Positions 18,881 through 27,430 are shown, numbered from the stretch's first letter. The stretch: DNA of 64,000 bases from Nesterenkonia alba DSM 19423 (GCF_000421745.1 NZ_ATXP01000004.1:124001-188000); one strand, 5' to 3'. Program-made: numbers and translations. The notes: generated by a model from the sequence alone, not told the origin.

Positions 18881-18916
18881 CGTCATCCTCCCTACTGGCG
18901 GGTAAGCGTCATCTGT

Positions 18917-18923
18917 CAGAATA
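18917..18923. promoter_or_regulatory. Overlapping divergent -10 elements of tesB and the 18930 gene
   Basis: Plus-strand CAGAAT (18917-18922, with an upstream TGT giving an extended -10) ends 7 bases before the GTG at 18930. Minus-strand TATTCT (18923-18918) would drive tesB with a leader of about 30 bases. The two hexamers share five bases, so the same DNA can open for only one polymerase at a time. Confidence 0.5.
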
Positions 18924-18929
18924 TCCGGT

Positions 18930-19601
18930 GTGCCACATGACCAGCTGAGTTTTGCCGACGCCGCTTCGCTCCAAGATCTGGGCACCTATGTCACCCGGGC
19001 GAAGAAAATCCAAGAACAGGGTATCCGCCTGCAGGCCGCCGGCCGGGTGCTCGCCGCCTGGGTGCCAGTGATGACCCCGGGCTCTTTGCAGAGCACCCTG
19101 CCTGCCGTGCTTGGACTGCGGACTATGGCCCTGGCCGAGGAATCCCGAGCCGATGTGACCGTTGAACTTGGTTCCATCAGCGAACGTCTGGCCCGGATGT
19201 CTCCGGCAGAGACCGTGTTCCCCTTGCCACCGAGCCAGATCCACGTGCCCTGGGCAGCGGTCACTCCGCCGCGCTCTGGATGGGAGCCTCGTGGCACGGT
19301 GACAGACGCGCTGTTGCGCGAAACCGCTGAAGAAGGAATCGCCGAGATTGCCCGCGCCGTGCCGGACACCGCCGGGGCTCATGTGGTCGAACAGGTTCGC
19401 CAGAATGTATGGGGCCGGCCACTGACTCCCGCGAGCGAGGCCGAGGACCTACACATCCCCGCCGGGGCGGCCTTCGGCGCCTACTCCTTGGGTTTCCTCT
19501 CCCGCAGTGAGCACGCAGCCACTGAGGTCCACACGCTGGGGCGGTGGGTTCGGCTCAGCTCCGCCGGAGGATTTATCCTCAGCCGCACCAGCGGACTGTG
19601 A
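18930..19601 (+). CDS. Unrecognised soluble protein between tesB and glbO
   Basis: A 223-residue protein I cannot assign. It starts with an amphipathic helical stretch (FADAASLQDLGTYVTRAKKI), has no signal peptide or membrane helix, and contains no metal or nucleotide motif that I recognise. The middle has APPRSGWEPRG-like and ETAEEGIAEIARAVPDTAG, and the end is GRWVRLSSAGGFILSRTSGL. Codon use matches its neighbours, so it is a resident gene. The GTG at 18930 is supported by a leaderless-type promoter. Similar unannotated genes may occur beside globin genes in relatives, but that is a recollection, not shown here. Confidence 0.75.
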   Translation: MPHDQLSFADAASLQDLGTYVTRAKKIQEQGIRLQAAGRVLAAWVPVMTPGSLQSTLPAVLGLRTMALAEESRADVTVELGSISERLARMSPAETVFPLPPSQIHVPWAAVTPPRSGWEPRGTVTDALLRETAEEGIAEIARAVPDTAGAHVVEQVRQNVWGRPLTPASEAEDLHIPAGAAFGAYSLGFLSRSEHAATEVHTLGRWVRLSSAGGFILSRTSGL

Positions 19602-19655
19602 TCCGCCCAGCACTGATGACTCCAGAAGCCCTGAGCCAGTCCTTGGGGCTGACGA

Positions 19656-20312
19656 TTACTGGTTGACCATGGAGTGCGCGGCCCGCTCCAGGTAGTCCCA
19701 GAGGATCTCCTCATGCATGGGGGAGAGCTCAGCGGCCTCCACGGCCCGGCGCATATACCGCAGCCAGGTATCGCGGGCCGCGGCGTCAATGGCGAAGGGC
19801 ATATGCCGCATGCGTAACCGCGGGTGTCCCCGTTCGGCCTGGTAGGTGCGGGGACCGCCCCAGTACTGTTCGAGGAACATCAGTAGCCTGCGCTTGGCCG
19901 GCTCGAGGTCCTCCTCCGGGTACATGGCGCGGAACGCCTCGTCCTCGGCCACTTGGGCATAGAAGACATCCACGATCTTCTGGAACGTCTTGCGGCCACC
20001 CACCTGGTGGTAGAAGCTGTTCGGATCGGTCTTCTCCGGGTCAGGTTCAGCCGGGACAGGGCGCCCATCGGGTCCGGGCATCACCCCGAGGTCAGCCGGC
20101 TGCTGGGGCTCCGGCTGCCCGATAGACCGTCCATCGGAACTCGGCTGAGCCGGTGCGTCCTGGGAGGCCGGGGAGGTGGCGGCGGCGTCGTGGGCACTGC
20201 GTTGCGGCCGGCCGGTCACCTGCGAGGGAGGCTTGCCGACCGGTCGGACCGTGGCGATGGGTGCACCGAGCCGCCGGGAGAACTTCGGCAGCTGAGGATC
20301 ATGCTCTGTCAT
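19656..20312 (-). CDS. glbO: Group II truncated haemoglobin with a long N-terminal extension
   Basis: A 218-residue protein whose last 125 residues are a TrHbO-type globin: [49 protein letters not shown] and [15 protein letters not shown] with the haem-binding His. The Trp of QYWGGP region and Tyr positions typical of group II are present. GlbO proteins are usually about 130 residues; the first 90 residues here are a Pro/Gln/Ala-rich, apparently disordered arm ([20 protein letters not shown] onward). The role is oxygen or redox handling by analogy to M. tuberculosis. It diverges from rpiB; the minus-strand TATGCT -10 suggests a leaderless ATG at 20312. Confidence 0.9.
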   Translation of the reverse strand: MTEHDPQLPKFSRRLGAPIATVRPVGKPPSQVTGRPQRSAHDAAATSPASQDAPAQPSSDGRSIGQPEPQQPADLGVMPGPDGRPVPAEPDPEKTDPNSFYHQVGGRKTFQKIVDVFYAQVAEDEAFRAMYPEEDLEPAKRRLLMFLEQYWGGPRTYQAERGHPRLRMRHMPFAIDAAARDTWLRYMRRAVEAAELSPMHEEILWDYLERAAHSMVNQ

Positions 20313-20321
20313 ATTCGGTAC

Positions 20322-20331
20322 AGCATAGGAT
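20322..20331. promoter_or_regulatory. Overlapping divergent -10 elements of glbO and rpiB
   Basis: Minus-strand TATGCT (20327-20322) and plus-strand TAGGAT (20326-20331) share two bases. The first lies 9 bases from the glbO ATG. The second would start rpiB near 20339 with a leader of about 33 bases. Confidence 0.5.
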
Positions 20332-20371
20332 GAGCACTGCTTGTTCCTTCAACCCCGACCAAAGGATGCCC

Positions 20372-20845
20372 ATGCGCGTGCACATCGCCACCGACCACGC
20401 CGGTATGGACCTCTCCGCGCACCTGGTGCGGCACTTACGTGAGCGCGGCTGGGAGGTCATTGACCACGGTCCGCAGACCTACGACCCCGAAGACGACTAC
20501 CCGGCATTCTGCTTACGAGCTGCCGAGGCCGTAGCCACCGAATGGGCTCAGGGGACCACATCATTGGGCATCGTGCTGGGGGGTTCCGGTAACGGGGAAC
20601 AGATCGCGGCGAATAAGGTCAAAGGCATTCGGGCGGCCCTGGCCTGGAACCTGGAGACCGCACGGTTGGCCCGTGAGCACAACAACGCCAATGTGGTCGC
20701 CCTGGGCGGTCGCCAGCACGAGCTCACTGAAGCTACCGAGATCGTCGAAGCTTTCCTCACCGCCCAGTGGACCCAGGCCGAACGCCACGCCCGCCGGATC
20801 GGAAAGATCACCCACTACGAGAACACCGGAGAGATCCTGGACTAA
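20372..20845 (+). CDS. rpiB: Ribose-5-phosphate isomerase B
   Basis: A 157-residue RpiB/LacAB-family isomerase interconverting ribose 5-phosphate and ribulose 5-phosphate. It begins MRVHIATDHAGMDL and shows GIVLGGSGNGEQIAANKVKGIRAAL, where enterobacterial forms have Cys in GTGIG; actinobacterial RpiB often uses GGSGNGE, and the catalytic base is then a Glu. The ATG at 20372 is preferred over one at 20366, which overlaps the AAAGGA ribosome site. The nei gene follows after 4 bases, so the two are cotranscribed. Confidence 0.93.
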   Translation: MRVHIATDHAGMDLSAHLVRHLRERGWEVIDHGPQTYDPEDDYPAFCLRAAEAVATEWAQGTTSLGIVLGGSGNGEQIAANKVKGIRAALAWNLETARLAREHNNANVVALGGRQHELTEATEIVEAFLTAQWTQAERHARRIGKITHYENTGEILD

Positions 20846-20849
20846 CAGC

Positions 20850-21809
20850 GTGCCCGAAGGTCACACTCTCCACCGGCTGGCGGCTCAAATGGACAGTCTC
20901 TTCGTCGGGCGTCCGTGGCGCGTCACCTCACCTCAGGGTCCCTTCACTGCGGGGGCAGCTCGGCTCACCGGGCGCGCCCCGCAGCGTGCCGAAGCCTGGG
21001 GCAAACACCTGTTCATCCACGTCGGGGCCGACATCTGGCAGGTGCATTTAGGTCTCTATGGGGCCTTCAGCTTCCAAGGTGACGAGCAATTCGCCGGTGC
21101 GGCCAGCCTCGGTGCCCCGCGGACCGCCACCGAACAGCTCACACCGCACTACGACGACGACGGATGGATCATCCCCACCCCTCCTACTGGGGCGGTGCGC
21201 GCCCGGGTCCACACGCGGCACGGCTGGGCCGATCTGCGCGGGCCGGCCACATGCCGAGTCCTCAACCCCATGCGGTACGAGCAGATCATCGGGCGCCTCG
21301 GTCCTGACCCACTCCGGCAGGCCGATGGGCCGCTCGACGAGCAGATGCTCCAGAGCTTCGCGCAGAACCTCTCCCGGCGCAGAATCAGCATTGCCGCGGC
21401 CCTGATGGATCAAGCCGTCATCGCCGGGGTGGGCAATATCTACCGGGCGGAATCGCTCTTCGTCGAAGGCATTGACCCGGACACACCCGCGGCCCGTTTG
21501 ACCGAGGAGCAGGTGCGCTCCCTGTGGCAGACGCTGACCCGGCAACTGCGCCACGGTTTCACCGAAGGTGTCATCCGTACCTTGCGTGAGCCCGAGACAC
21601 CGCGTGAGTCTGAGACGCGGCGTGAGCCTGGGACCGCGCGGGGGTTCGGGACACTGAGTGATCCTCAAACCCCCGGGCGGAATCCACGACGCCGGCACTG
21701 GGTCTACAAGCATCAGGGCACCCGGTGCCTGCGGTGTGGTGAGACCATCCGCAGCCGTGAGCTCGCCGGGCGGCGGCTCTACTGGTGTCCCGGCTGTCAA
21801 ACCGCATGA
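20850..21809 (+). CDS. nei: Fpg/Nei family DNA glycosylase/AP lyase
   Basis: A 319-residue endonuclease VIII-type base-excision enzyme. The chain starts GTG then PEGHTLHRLA, so the catalytic Pro and Glu follow the initiator Met. The H2TH region has ISIAAALMDQAVIAGVGNIYRAE, and the C-terminal zinc finger is CLRCGETIRS then CPGCQTA. It is about 55 residues longer than usual. Part of the excess is a repeat insert at about residues 246-275, encoded by 18-bp units, which lies between the H2TH domain and the zinc finger. It follows rpiB by 4 bases. Confidence 0.9.
   Translation: MPEGHTLHRLAAQMDSLFVGRPWRVTSPQGPFTAGAARLTGRAPQRAEAWGKHLFIHVGADIWQVHLGLYGAFSFQGDEQFAGAASLGAPRTATEQLTPHYDDDGWIIPTPPTGAVRARVHTRHGWADLRGPATCRVLNPMRYEQIIGRLGPDPLRQADGPLDEQMLQSFAQNLSRRRISIAAALMDQAVIAGVGNIYRAESLFVEGIDPDTPAARLTEEQVRSLWQTLTRQLRHGFTEGVIRTLREPETPRESETRREPGTARGFGTLSDPQTPGRNPRRRHWVYKHQGTRCLRCGETIRSRELAGRRLYWCPGCQTA
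21585..21674 (+). repeat. Five 18-bp tandem units inside nei
   Basis: Units start at 21585, 21603, 21621, 21639 and 21657. The first three are close copies (CGTGAGCCCGAGACACCG, CGTGAGTCTGAGACGCGG, CGTGAGCCTGGGACCGCG) and the last two are decayed. They encode REPETP, RESETR, REPGTA, RGFGTL and SDPQTP, so the frame is kept. Confidence 0.85.
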
Positions 21810-21848
21810 GACGGCGTCGTCGGGTGCCACTGGTCCGGCTGTGTCCCG

Positions 21849-21892
21849 TAGAATCACGACGTCATACCCCTGCGGGCCGGGAAACGGCCCGC
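21849..21892 (+). promoter_or_regulatory. thrS promoter and leader hairpin
   Basis: TAGAAT (21849-21854) is a good -10 with a predicted start near 21861. The leader of about 60 bases contains the perfect 8-bp hairpin GCGGGCCG-GGAAA-CGGCCCGC (21872-21892), ending 11 bases before the TAGGAG ribosome site. It is too short for a T-box. Confidence 0.5.
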
Positions 21893-21920
21893 TGATACCG
21901 CCTAGGAGAACACCAGCCCC

Positions 21921-23924
21921 GTGTCCGAGCAGATCAGCATCACCCTCAGCGGCGCCCCGACGACCCTTCCAGCGGGCACCACCGGGACCACTCTCTTCTC
22001 CGAGGCGAAGACCACTGTGGTGATGCGGGTCAACGGTGAACTCTGGGACCTAGACCGGGTGCTGCCCGACGGCGCGCAGGTCGAGCCAGTCGACATCAAT
22101 GACGAGGACGGGCTCAACGTGCTGCGCCACTCCACCGCCCACGTCATGGCCCAGGCGGTCCAGACACTTTTCCCGGAGGCGAAGCTCGGCATCGGTCCCT
22201 ACATCACTGACGGGTTCTACTTCGACTTCGACGTGACCGAGCCCTTCACCCCCGAGGATCTGAAGAAGATCGAGAAGACGATGCAGAAGATCGTCAACCA
22301 GGGGCAGAGGTTCGAACGCGAAGTCGTCGAGCCCGATGAGGCCAAGCGGCAGATGGCCGATGAGCCCTACAAGCTCGAACTTCTCGGTGTCGCCGATGAG
22401 GACGTCGACGCCGCCGGAGAAGGCGCCAATGTGGAAGTAGGCGGCGATGTCATCACGATTTACCACAACGTCGACCGCAACGGAGAGCGCGTGTGGTCCG
22501 ACCTGTGCCGAGGTCCGCACCTGCCCCACACCAAACTGATCTCCAATGCCTTTGCGCTGACCCGCACCGGGGGGGCCTATTGGCGGGGTAAGGAAACCAA
22601 CCCGCAGCTGCAGCGCATCTACGGCACCGCCTGGCCCACCAAACAGCAGTTGAAGGAATACAAGGAACGCCTGGCGGAGGCCGAGCGGCGTGACCATCGC
22701 AAACTCGGTGCAGAACTGGACCTGTTCAGCTTCCCTGAAGCGCTCGGCTCCGGGCTGCCGGTCTTCCATCCCAAGGGCGGGGTGCTGCGTAAGACGATGG
22801 AGGACTACTCCCGGCAGCGGCATTCCCAGGCCGGCTACGAATTTGTCTACACCCCGCACATCACCAAGGGGAAGCTCTATGAGGTCTCCGGGCACTTGGA
22901 TTGGTACGCCGATGGCATGTTCCCCCCGATGCGCGTGGACGAGGAACGGGATGAGAACGGGCAGCTGACCAAAGCCGGGCAGGACTACTACCTGAAGCCG
23001 ATGAACTGCCCGATGCACAATCTCATCTTCGCCTCGCGAGGTCGCAGCTACCGGGAACTGCCCTTGCGGCTGTTCGAGTTCGGCTCGGTGTATCGGTATG
23101 AGAAGTCTGGGGTGGTGCATGGCCTCACCCGCGTGCGGGGAATGACCCAGGACGACGCCCATATTTACTGCACCCGCGGGCAGATGAAGGCCGAACTGAC
23201 CGAGACTCTGCACTTCGTGCTGGGGTTGCTGAAGGACTACGGCCTCGACGACTTCTACCTGGAACTCTCCACGAAGGATCCGGAGAAGTTTGTCGGCTCT
23301 GATGAGATCTGGGATGAGGCCACCGCCACCCTGGAGGAGGTCGGCCGAGCCTCTGGGCTAGAGCTGGTTCCCGACCCCGGGGGAGCGGCTTTCTACGGGC
23401 CGAAGATTTCTGTGCAGGCGCGCGACGCCATTGGTCGGACCTGGCAGATGTCCACCATTCAGCTGGACTTCAACCTCCCGGAGCGTTTCGACCTGGAGTA
23501 CACCGCCGACGACGGCACTCGCCAGCGTCCGGTGATGATCCACCGTGCCCTCTTCGGCTCCATCGAACGATTCCTCGGTGTGCTCACTGAGCACTACGCC
23601 GGCGCTTTCCCCGCGTGGCTGGCACCCATCCAGGTGCGCGGTATTCCGGTGGCTGAGCCGTTTAACGATTACCTGGGTGAGGTCATTGCGCGGTTGCAGG
23701 CCGCCGGTGTACGGGCTGAGCTCGACGACGGCAACGAGCGTTTTCCTAAGAAGATCCGCACTGCCTCGAAGGACAAGATTCCTTTTGTGCTCATCGCCGG
23801 TGGTGAAGACGCTGAGGCTCAGGCGGTGTCTTTCCGCTACCGGGACGGTTCCCAACAGAACCAGGTGCCCATCGAGGAAGCTGTGGCCCAGATTCTGAAG
23901 GCCATCGAGGACCGGGAAGCCTGA
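21921..23924 (+). CDS. thrS: Threonine-tRNA ligase
   Basis: A 667-residue ThrRS: TGS-like N-terminal domain (about 1-75), the editing/SAD region with [15 protein letters not shown] and the second-site [14 protein letters not shown], the class II catalytic core with [10 protein letters not shown] (zinc ligand Cys) and [14 protein letters not shown], and a C-terminal anticodon-binding domain starting near [16 protein letters not shown]. Lengths and order are standard. The GTG at 21921 has TAGGAG 11 bases upstream. It heads a conserved actinobacterial group thrS-HIT-pgsA with spacings of 7 and -1 bases. Confidence 0.96.
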   Translation: MSEQISITLSGAPTTLPAGTTGTTLFSEAKTTVVMRVNGELWDLDRVLPDGAQVEPVDINDEDGLNVLRHSTAHVMAQAVQTLFPEAKLGIGPYITDGFYFDFDVTEPFTPEDLKKIEKTMQKIVNQGQRFEREVVEPDEAKRQMADEPYKLELLGVADEDVDAAGEGANVEVGGDVITIYHNVDRNGERVWSDLCRGPHLPHTKLISNAFALTRTGGAYWRGKETNPQLQRIYGTAWPTKQQLKEYKERLAEAERRDHRKLGAELDLFSFPEALGSGLPVFHPKGGVLRKTMEDYSRQRHSQAGYEFVYTPHITKGKLYEVSGHLDWYADGMFPPMRVDEERDENGQLTKAGQDYYLKPMNCPMHNLIFASRGRSYRELPLRLFEFGSVYRYEKSGVVHGLTRVRGMTQDDAHIYCTRGQMKAELTETLHFVLGLLKDYGLDDFYLELSTKDPEKFVGSDEIWDEATATLEEVGRASGLELVPDPGGAAFYGPKISVQARDAIGRTWQMSTIQLDFNLPERFDLEYTADDGTRQRPVMIHRALFGSIERFLGVLTEHYAGAFPAWLAPIQVRGIPVAEPFNDYLGEVIARLQAAGVRAELDDGNERFPKKIRTASKDKIPFVLIAGGEDAEAQAVSFRYRDGSQQNQVPIEEAVAQILKAIEDREA

Positions 23925-23931
23925 ATCCGCC

Positions 23932-24504
23932 GTGGTCGAAGCAGACACCAGTCCCGGTGATGGCTTCGCCGCGGCTCCTGACGGTTTCCAGCGTCTGTGG
24001 AACCCGCACCGGGCCGCATACCAGGCTCGGGGACAAGACCAGGTCACTGGGGAAGATGACTGCCCGTTCTGCCTGGGTCCGCAGCGCAGTGATGAAGACG
24101 CCCTCATTGTCGCGCGTGGGCGGCTATGCTTCGCGGTGCTCAACCTCTACCCGTACAACCCTGGGCACGTGCTCATCTGTCCGTACCGGCACGTTCCGGA
24201 TTTCACGGACTTGGATGCTCAAGAGTCCGCGGAGTTCACCGCCATGACTCAGCAGGCCATACGGGCGTTGCGGGCAGCGTCCTCCCCTCACGGGTTCAAC
24301 CTGGGTATCAATCAGGGCAAGGTCGGAGGTGCCGGGATCGCCGCGCATCTGCACCAGCACGTGGTGCCCCGGTGGCAGGGCGACACGAACTTCATGCCGA
24401 TTATTGCTCAAACCAAGAACCTCTCAGCCACCCTGGGGGAGACTCGGCAGCGAGTCGCCGAGGCCTGGGAAGCAGACAGCCAGCAGTCAGGGGAGCAGCG
24501 CTGA
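23932..24504 (+). CDS. HIT-family Ap4A phosphorylase
   Basis: A 190-residue histidine triad protein with the motif AHLHQHVVP (HxHxH). It matches the organisation of M. tuberculosis Rv2613c, a diadenosine tetraphosphate phosphorylase: FQRLWNPHRAAY at the start, then LYPYNPGHVLICPYRHVPDFTDL and GFNLGINQGKVGGAGIAAHLHQH. Here a CPFC pair near residue 45 may bind zinc as in many HIT proteins. Ap4A is a side product of aminoacyl-tRNA synthetases, which fits its place directly after thrS. The GTG start lies 7 bases from the thrS stop. It overlaps pgsA in TGATG. Confidence 0.88.
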   Translation: MVEADTSPGDGFAAAPDGFQRLWNPHRAAYQARGQDQVTGEDDCPFCLGPQRSDEDALIVARGRLCFAVLNLYPYNPGHVLICPYRHVPDFTDLDAQESAEFTAMTQQAIRALRAASSPHGFNLGINQGKVGGAGIAAHLHQHVVPRWQGDTNFMPIIAQTKNLSATLGETRQRVAEAWEADSQQSGEQR

Positions 24505-25112
24505 TGCTCAAACATCTTCGGGCGTTCTTCTCTGCGGTCTTCACCCCGTTGGCTCGGGGGCTGCTCCGGCTCGGACTGACTCCGAATGCGGTGACGGTGA
24601 TCGGCACGGTCGGGGTCAGCCTCGGCGCCCTGGTGCTCTACCCGATGGGTCAGCTGTTCTGGGGAACTGTGGCGATCACCCTGTTTGTCTTCAGCGACCT
24701 CATCGATGGGCTGATGGCTCGGCTGGGAGACCAGAAGAGCGTCATCGGCGGTTTCCTCGATTCGGTGCTCGACCGGGTCCAGGACAGTGCAGTGTTCCTG
24801 GGTTTGCTGCTGTGGTTCTTCAACGGTGGGGATCACTATGGGATCGGGGCCGCTGCGGCGGTATGCATGATCCTGGGTTTGCTGGTCTCCTATATTCGGG
24901 CCAAGGCGGAGTCGCTGGGCTATGACGCGAACACCGGGATCGCCGAACGCCCGGAGCGCATGGTCCTGACGCTGGTATTCACCGGTTTCGTCGGCCTCGG
25001 CATGCCTCAGCAGGTCCTCCTGGTGGTGCTGGTGGTGTTGGCGGCAGCCTCGGCAATCACGGTCATTCAGCGCATCGTCACCGTCACCCGCCAAGCCCGC
25101 CATCCTGCTTAA
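24504..25112 (+). CDS. pgsA: Phosphatidylinositol phosphate synthase
   Basis: A 202-residue CDP-alcohol phosphatidyltransferase. The signature DGLMARLGDQKSVIGGFLDSVLD provides the D-G-x2-A-R-x8-G-x3-D-x3-D metal site, followed by five to six membrane helices. By position after the HIT gene it matches PgsA1 (Rv2612c), which makes phosphatidylinositol phosphate from CDP-diacylglycerol and inositol 3-phosphate. The ATG overlaps the HIT stop. In mycobacteria and many relatives an acyltransferase and the PimA mannosyltransferase follow; here the next gene, yebC, begins after 128 bases, so those genes are not at this locus. Confidence 0.88.
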   Translation: MLKHLRAFFSAVFTPLARGLLRLGLTPNAVTVIGTVGVSLGALVLYPMGQLFWGTVAITLFVFSDLIDGLMARLGDQKSVIGGFLDSVLDRVQDSAVFLGLLLWFFNGGDHYGIGAAAAVCMILGLLVSYIRAKAESLGYDANTGIAERPERMVLTLVFTGFVGLGMPQQVLLVVLVVLAAASAITVIQRIVTVTRQARHPA

Positions 25113-25181
25113 CCCTCGCTCTGGTCAGACAGAAGGTGCCCGTTCAGCGTGGATCGTCCGCGGAGATTCGAGCCTGCCCGA

Positions 25182-25187
25182 TAGTCT
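25182..25187 (+). promoter_or_regulatory. -10 element of the yebC promoter
   Basis: TAGTCT with a predicted start near 25194, giving a leader of about 47 bases that carries AAGGAGAG before yebC. Confidence 0.5.
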
Positions 25188-25240
25188 TGGACCTAACGAT
25201 CTGATTCAGCCCACGCTCGACGACGTTCGCAAGGAGAGAT

Positions 25241-26002
25241 ATGGCCGGCCACTCCAAATGGGCCAACACTAAGCACCGCAAAGCTGCTGTGGATGCCAAA
25301 CGGGCCAAGATCAACGCCCGCTACATCAAGCAGATCGAGGTTGCCGCACGCAATGGCGGCCCGGATCCCGCGGGTAACCCGGCCCTGGACTTGGCGGTCT
25401 CCAAAGCGAAGAAGGAGTCGGTGCCCAATGACAACATCGACCGGGCCATCAAACGCGGGGCCGGGCTCACCGGTGATGCAGTGGACTACGAGGAAATCAC
25501 CTACGAAGTCCGCGGTCCGGCCGGTTCTGCACTGTTAGTGGAATGCCTCACGGATAACCGCAACCGCGCAGCCTCAGAGGTACGCACCGCGGTGACCCGG
25601 GCCGGGGGAACCGTTGCTGATCCGGGCTCGGTGGCCTACATGTTCCAGCGCAAAGGCGTGGTCAATGTGCCCAAGACCGAGGGACTCACCGAAGATGACG
25701 TGCTCGCGGCGGTCCTGGAGGCCGGTGTGGAGGAAGTCATCGAACATGAGGAATCCTTCGAAGTGCAATCCGAACCCAGTGACCTACACGACGTCGTCAA
25801 AGGTCTTGAAGAAGCCGGAATCAGCTACGACAACGATGAGGTCGCCTTTGTCTCTGATATCAAGGTCGATCTAGAGCTCGACGACGCCAAGAAGTTCCTG
25901 CGACTCCACGACGCTTTAGAAGATCTCGACGACGTGCAGAACATCCACACCAACGCGGACCTCTCCTCCGAGACGCTCGCCGCGCTCGACGCCGAAAGCT
26001 GA
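25241..26002 (+). CDS. yebC: YebC/TACO1 family protein
   Basis: A 253-residue YebC family protein. It starts [23 protein letters not shown] and contains the family blocks [24 protein letters not shown] and [13 protein letters not shown], then the acidic C-terminal domain [10 protein letters not shown]. Members have been described as transcription regulators and, more recently, as factors that help ribosomes through proline stretches; the sequence cannot choose. Its position before ruvCAB is conserved across bacteria. AAGGAGAG lies 5 bases upstream of the ATG. ruvC follows after 12 bases. Confidence 0.94.
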   Translation: MAGHSKWANTKHRKAAVDAKRAKINARYIKQIEVAARNGGPDPAGNPALDLAVSKAKKESVPNDNIDRAIKRGAGLTGDAVDYEEITYEVRGPAGSALLVECLTDNRNRAASEVRTAVTRAGGTVADPGSVAYMFQRKGVVNVPKTEGLTEDDVLAAVLEAGVEEVIEHEESFEVQSEPSDLHDVVKGLEEAGISYDNDEVAFVSDIKVDLELDDAKKFLRLHDALEDLDDVQNIHTNADLSSETLAALDAES

Positions 26003-26014
26003 CGGTATCTGCCC

Positions 26015-26704
26015 GTGCCGGCGGTCAGCAGAGCGGTGAAGTCAACAGCTGCGGACTCCCGAGTTGCTCAGCGGATCCTCGGGGTTGATCCGGGGTTGAC
26101 CCGGTGTGGATTCGCTGTGGTGGAGATGCAGCCAAACCGCACCGGAACCTCTGTGCACGTGGAGGTCACCGGCACCTGCAGCGAGGATGACCTAGCTCAT
26201 CGTATTCTGGCCATCCAGCGGGCTGCCGAAGATCTGCTTGAGGCCTACGCTCCTGATGTCCTAGCCATCGAACGGGTCTTCTCCAGTTCCAACGCTCCCA
26301 CGGCCATGGCCACGGCACAGGCTTCCGGCGTCATTATCGCCGCCGCGGCCGCCCGGGGAATCCCGGTGGCTTGGCACACTCCCAGTGAGGTCAAGGCCGC
26401 AGTCACCGACGACGGCAGAGCCGGTAAGGATGCCGTGGCCCGCATGGTCCAGCGCATCTTGAAATTGCCGGGCCGGCCTAAGCCGGTCGATGCCACCGAT
26501 GCCTACGCGGTGGCGATCTGCCACGCCTGGCGTTCAGGGATTGGGGCGGCCTACAACATGTCAGCGGCAACCCGCACCCACCAGGGGGCCCGCACCGCAG
26601 CCCAACAAGCGGCCGAAGAACAGCGCGGAGGGCTCACCCCCGCGCAACGAGCCTGGCAGGAGGCAGAGAAACGTGCCGGTGGCCGAGTGAGCCGTCCACG
26701 GTAG
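26015..26704 (+). CDS. ruvC: Holliday junction endonuclease RuvC
   Basis: A 229-residue resolvase that nicks Holliday junctions symmetrically. The acidic active site is visible: D in ILGVDPGLTRCG, E in LAIERVF, and the DATDAYAVAICH pair. The usual length is about 170-185; here the start carries about 20 extra residues and the C-terminus a 45-residue Gln/Ala/Arg-rich tail after SGIGAAYN. The GTG at 26015 is taken as the start because it follows yebC by 12 bases, but a GTG at 26036 is equally possible and neither has a strong ribosome site. Confidence 0.9.
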   Translation: MPAVSRAVKSTAADSRVAQRILGVDPGLTRCGFAVVEMQPNRTGTSVHVEVTGTCSEDDLAHRILAIQRAAEDLLEAYAPDVLAIERVFSSSNAPTAMATAQASGVIIAAAAARGIPVAWHTPSEVKAAVTDDGRAGKDAVARMVQRILKLPGRPKPVDATDAYAVAICHAWRSGIGAAYNMSAATRTHQGARTAAQQAAEEQRGGLTPAQRAWQEAEKRAGGRVSRPR

Positions 26705-26747
26705 GACTCGCCGTGAAGCGGTGGCGCGCGGTCTCAGCGGTGAGCGC

Positions 26748-26753
26748 TACAGT
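26748..26753 (+). promoter_or_regulatory. -10 element before ruvA
   Basis: TACAGT with a predicted start near 26760 would give ruvA-ruvB their own promoter. The leader carries AAAGGGGG 7 bases before the GTG. I see no LexA-type site in the gap. Confidence 0.45.
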
Positions 26754-26793
26754 GGTCGAAGATGTGTTCTATAGAGCGTAAAGGGGGCCAGCG

Positions 26794-27426
26794 GTGATCG
26801 CCAGCATCCGCGGTGAGGTGTTGCATGTGGGACTCGACCACGCCGTGGTGGAGGTTTCCGGGTTCGGACTGCATGTCTCCGCCACGGCGCAGACGCTCAG
26901 CCAGCTCCGGGCTGGCGAGCACACCCTGCTGCAGACCAGCTACGTTCCTCGGCAGGATGAAGCCCCCTTACTCTTTGGCTTCGCTGACACCGACGAGCGC
27001 GAGATCTTTACCACCCTGCTGGGTATCTCCGGAGTGGGGCCCCGGTTAGCACTGGCGGTGCTCTCAGTACACACTCCCACTGATGTGCGGCTGGCGATCC
27101 GAGATTCGGATACCGCAGCCTTTACCAAAGTTCCCGGCATTGGAAAGAAGACCGCCCAGCGGATCTTGTTGGAGCTGGCTGGCAAGCTCGTGCTCGATGA
27201 GGTGTCCACCGGTGAAGGTGAGTCTCAGAAGCAGTCGGCGCCTGGCGACGTCGTCAGTGCTGAGGTCCGTGCAGCACTGGTCTCCCTGGGGTGGAGTGAG
27301 AAGGACGCTGCTGCGGCGGTGGACCGGACCATCAGCGCAACTCCTGAACTGGCGCAGGCACAGACGGCTGAGGTGCTGCGAGCGACCCTGCGGTCCCTGG
27401 GCGCCTCCAAGGCGGTGACCGGATAA
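26794..27426 (+). CDS. ruvA: Holliday junction branch migration complex subunit RuvA
   Basis: A 210-residue RuvA, the junction-binding tetramer subunit that seats RuvB. It has the N-terminal OB domain ([21 protein letters not shown]), the tandem helix-hairpin-helix region with [17 protein letters not shown] and [16 protein letters not shown], and the flexible linker plus domain III that contacts RuvB ([17 protein letters not shown]). AAAGGGGG precedes the GTG. ruvB follows after 4 bases, so translation is likely coupled. Confidence 0.95.
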   Translation: MIASIRGEVLHVGLDHAVVEVSGFGLHVSATAQTLSQLRAGEHTLLQTSYVPRQDEAPLLFGFADTDEREIFTTLLGISGVGPRLALAVLSVHTPTDVRLAIRDSDTAAFTKVPGIGKKTAQRILLELAGKLVLDEVSTGEGESQKQSAPGDVVSAEVRAALVSLGWSEKDAAAAVDRTISATPELAQAQTAEVLRATLRSLGASKAVTG

Positions 27427-27430
27427 CACT

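Noticed and set aside
21855-21920. T-box riboswitch before thrS
   Set aside because: The leader is only about 60 bases, with no T-box sequence and no specifier loop; only a simple hairpin is present.
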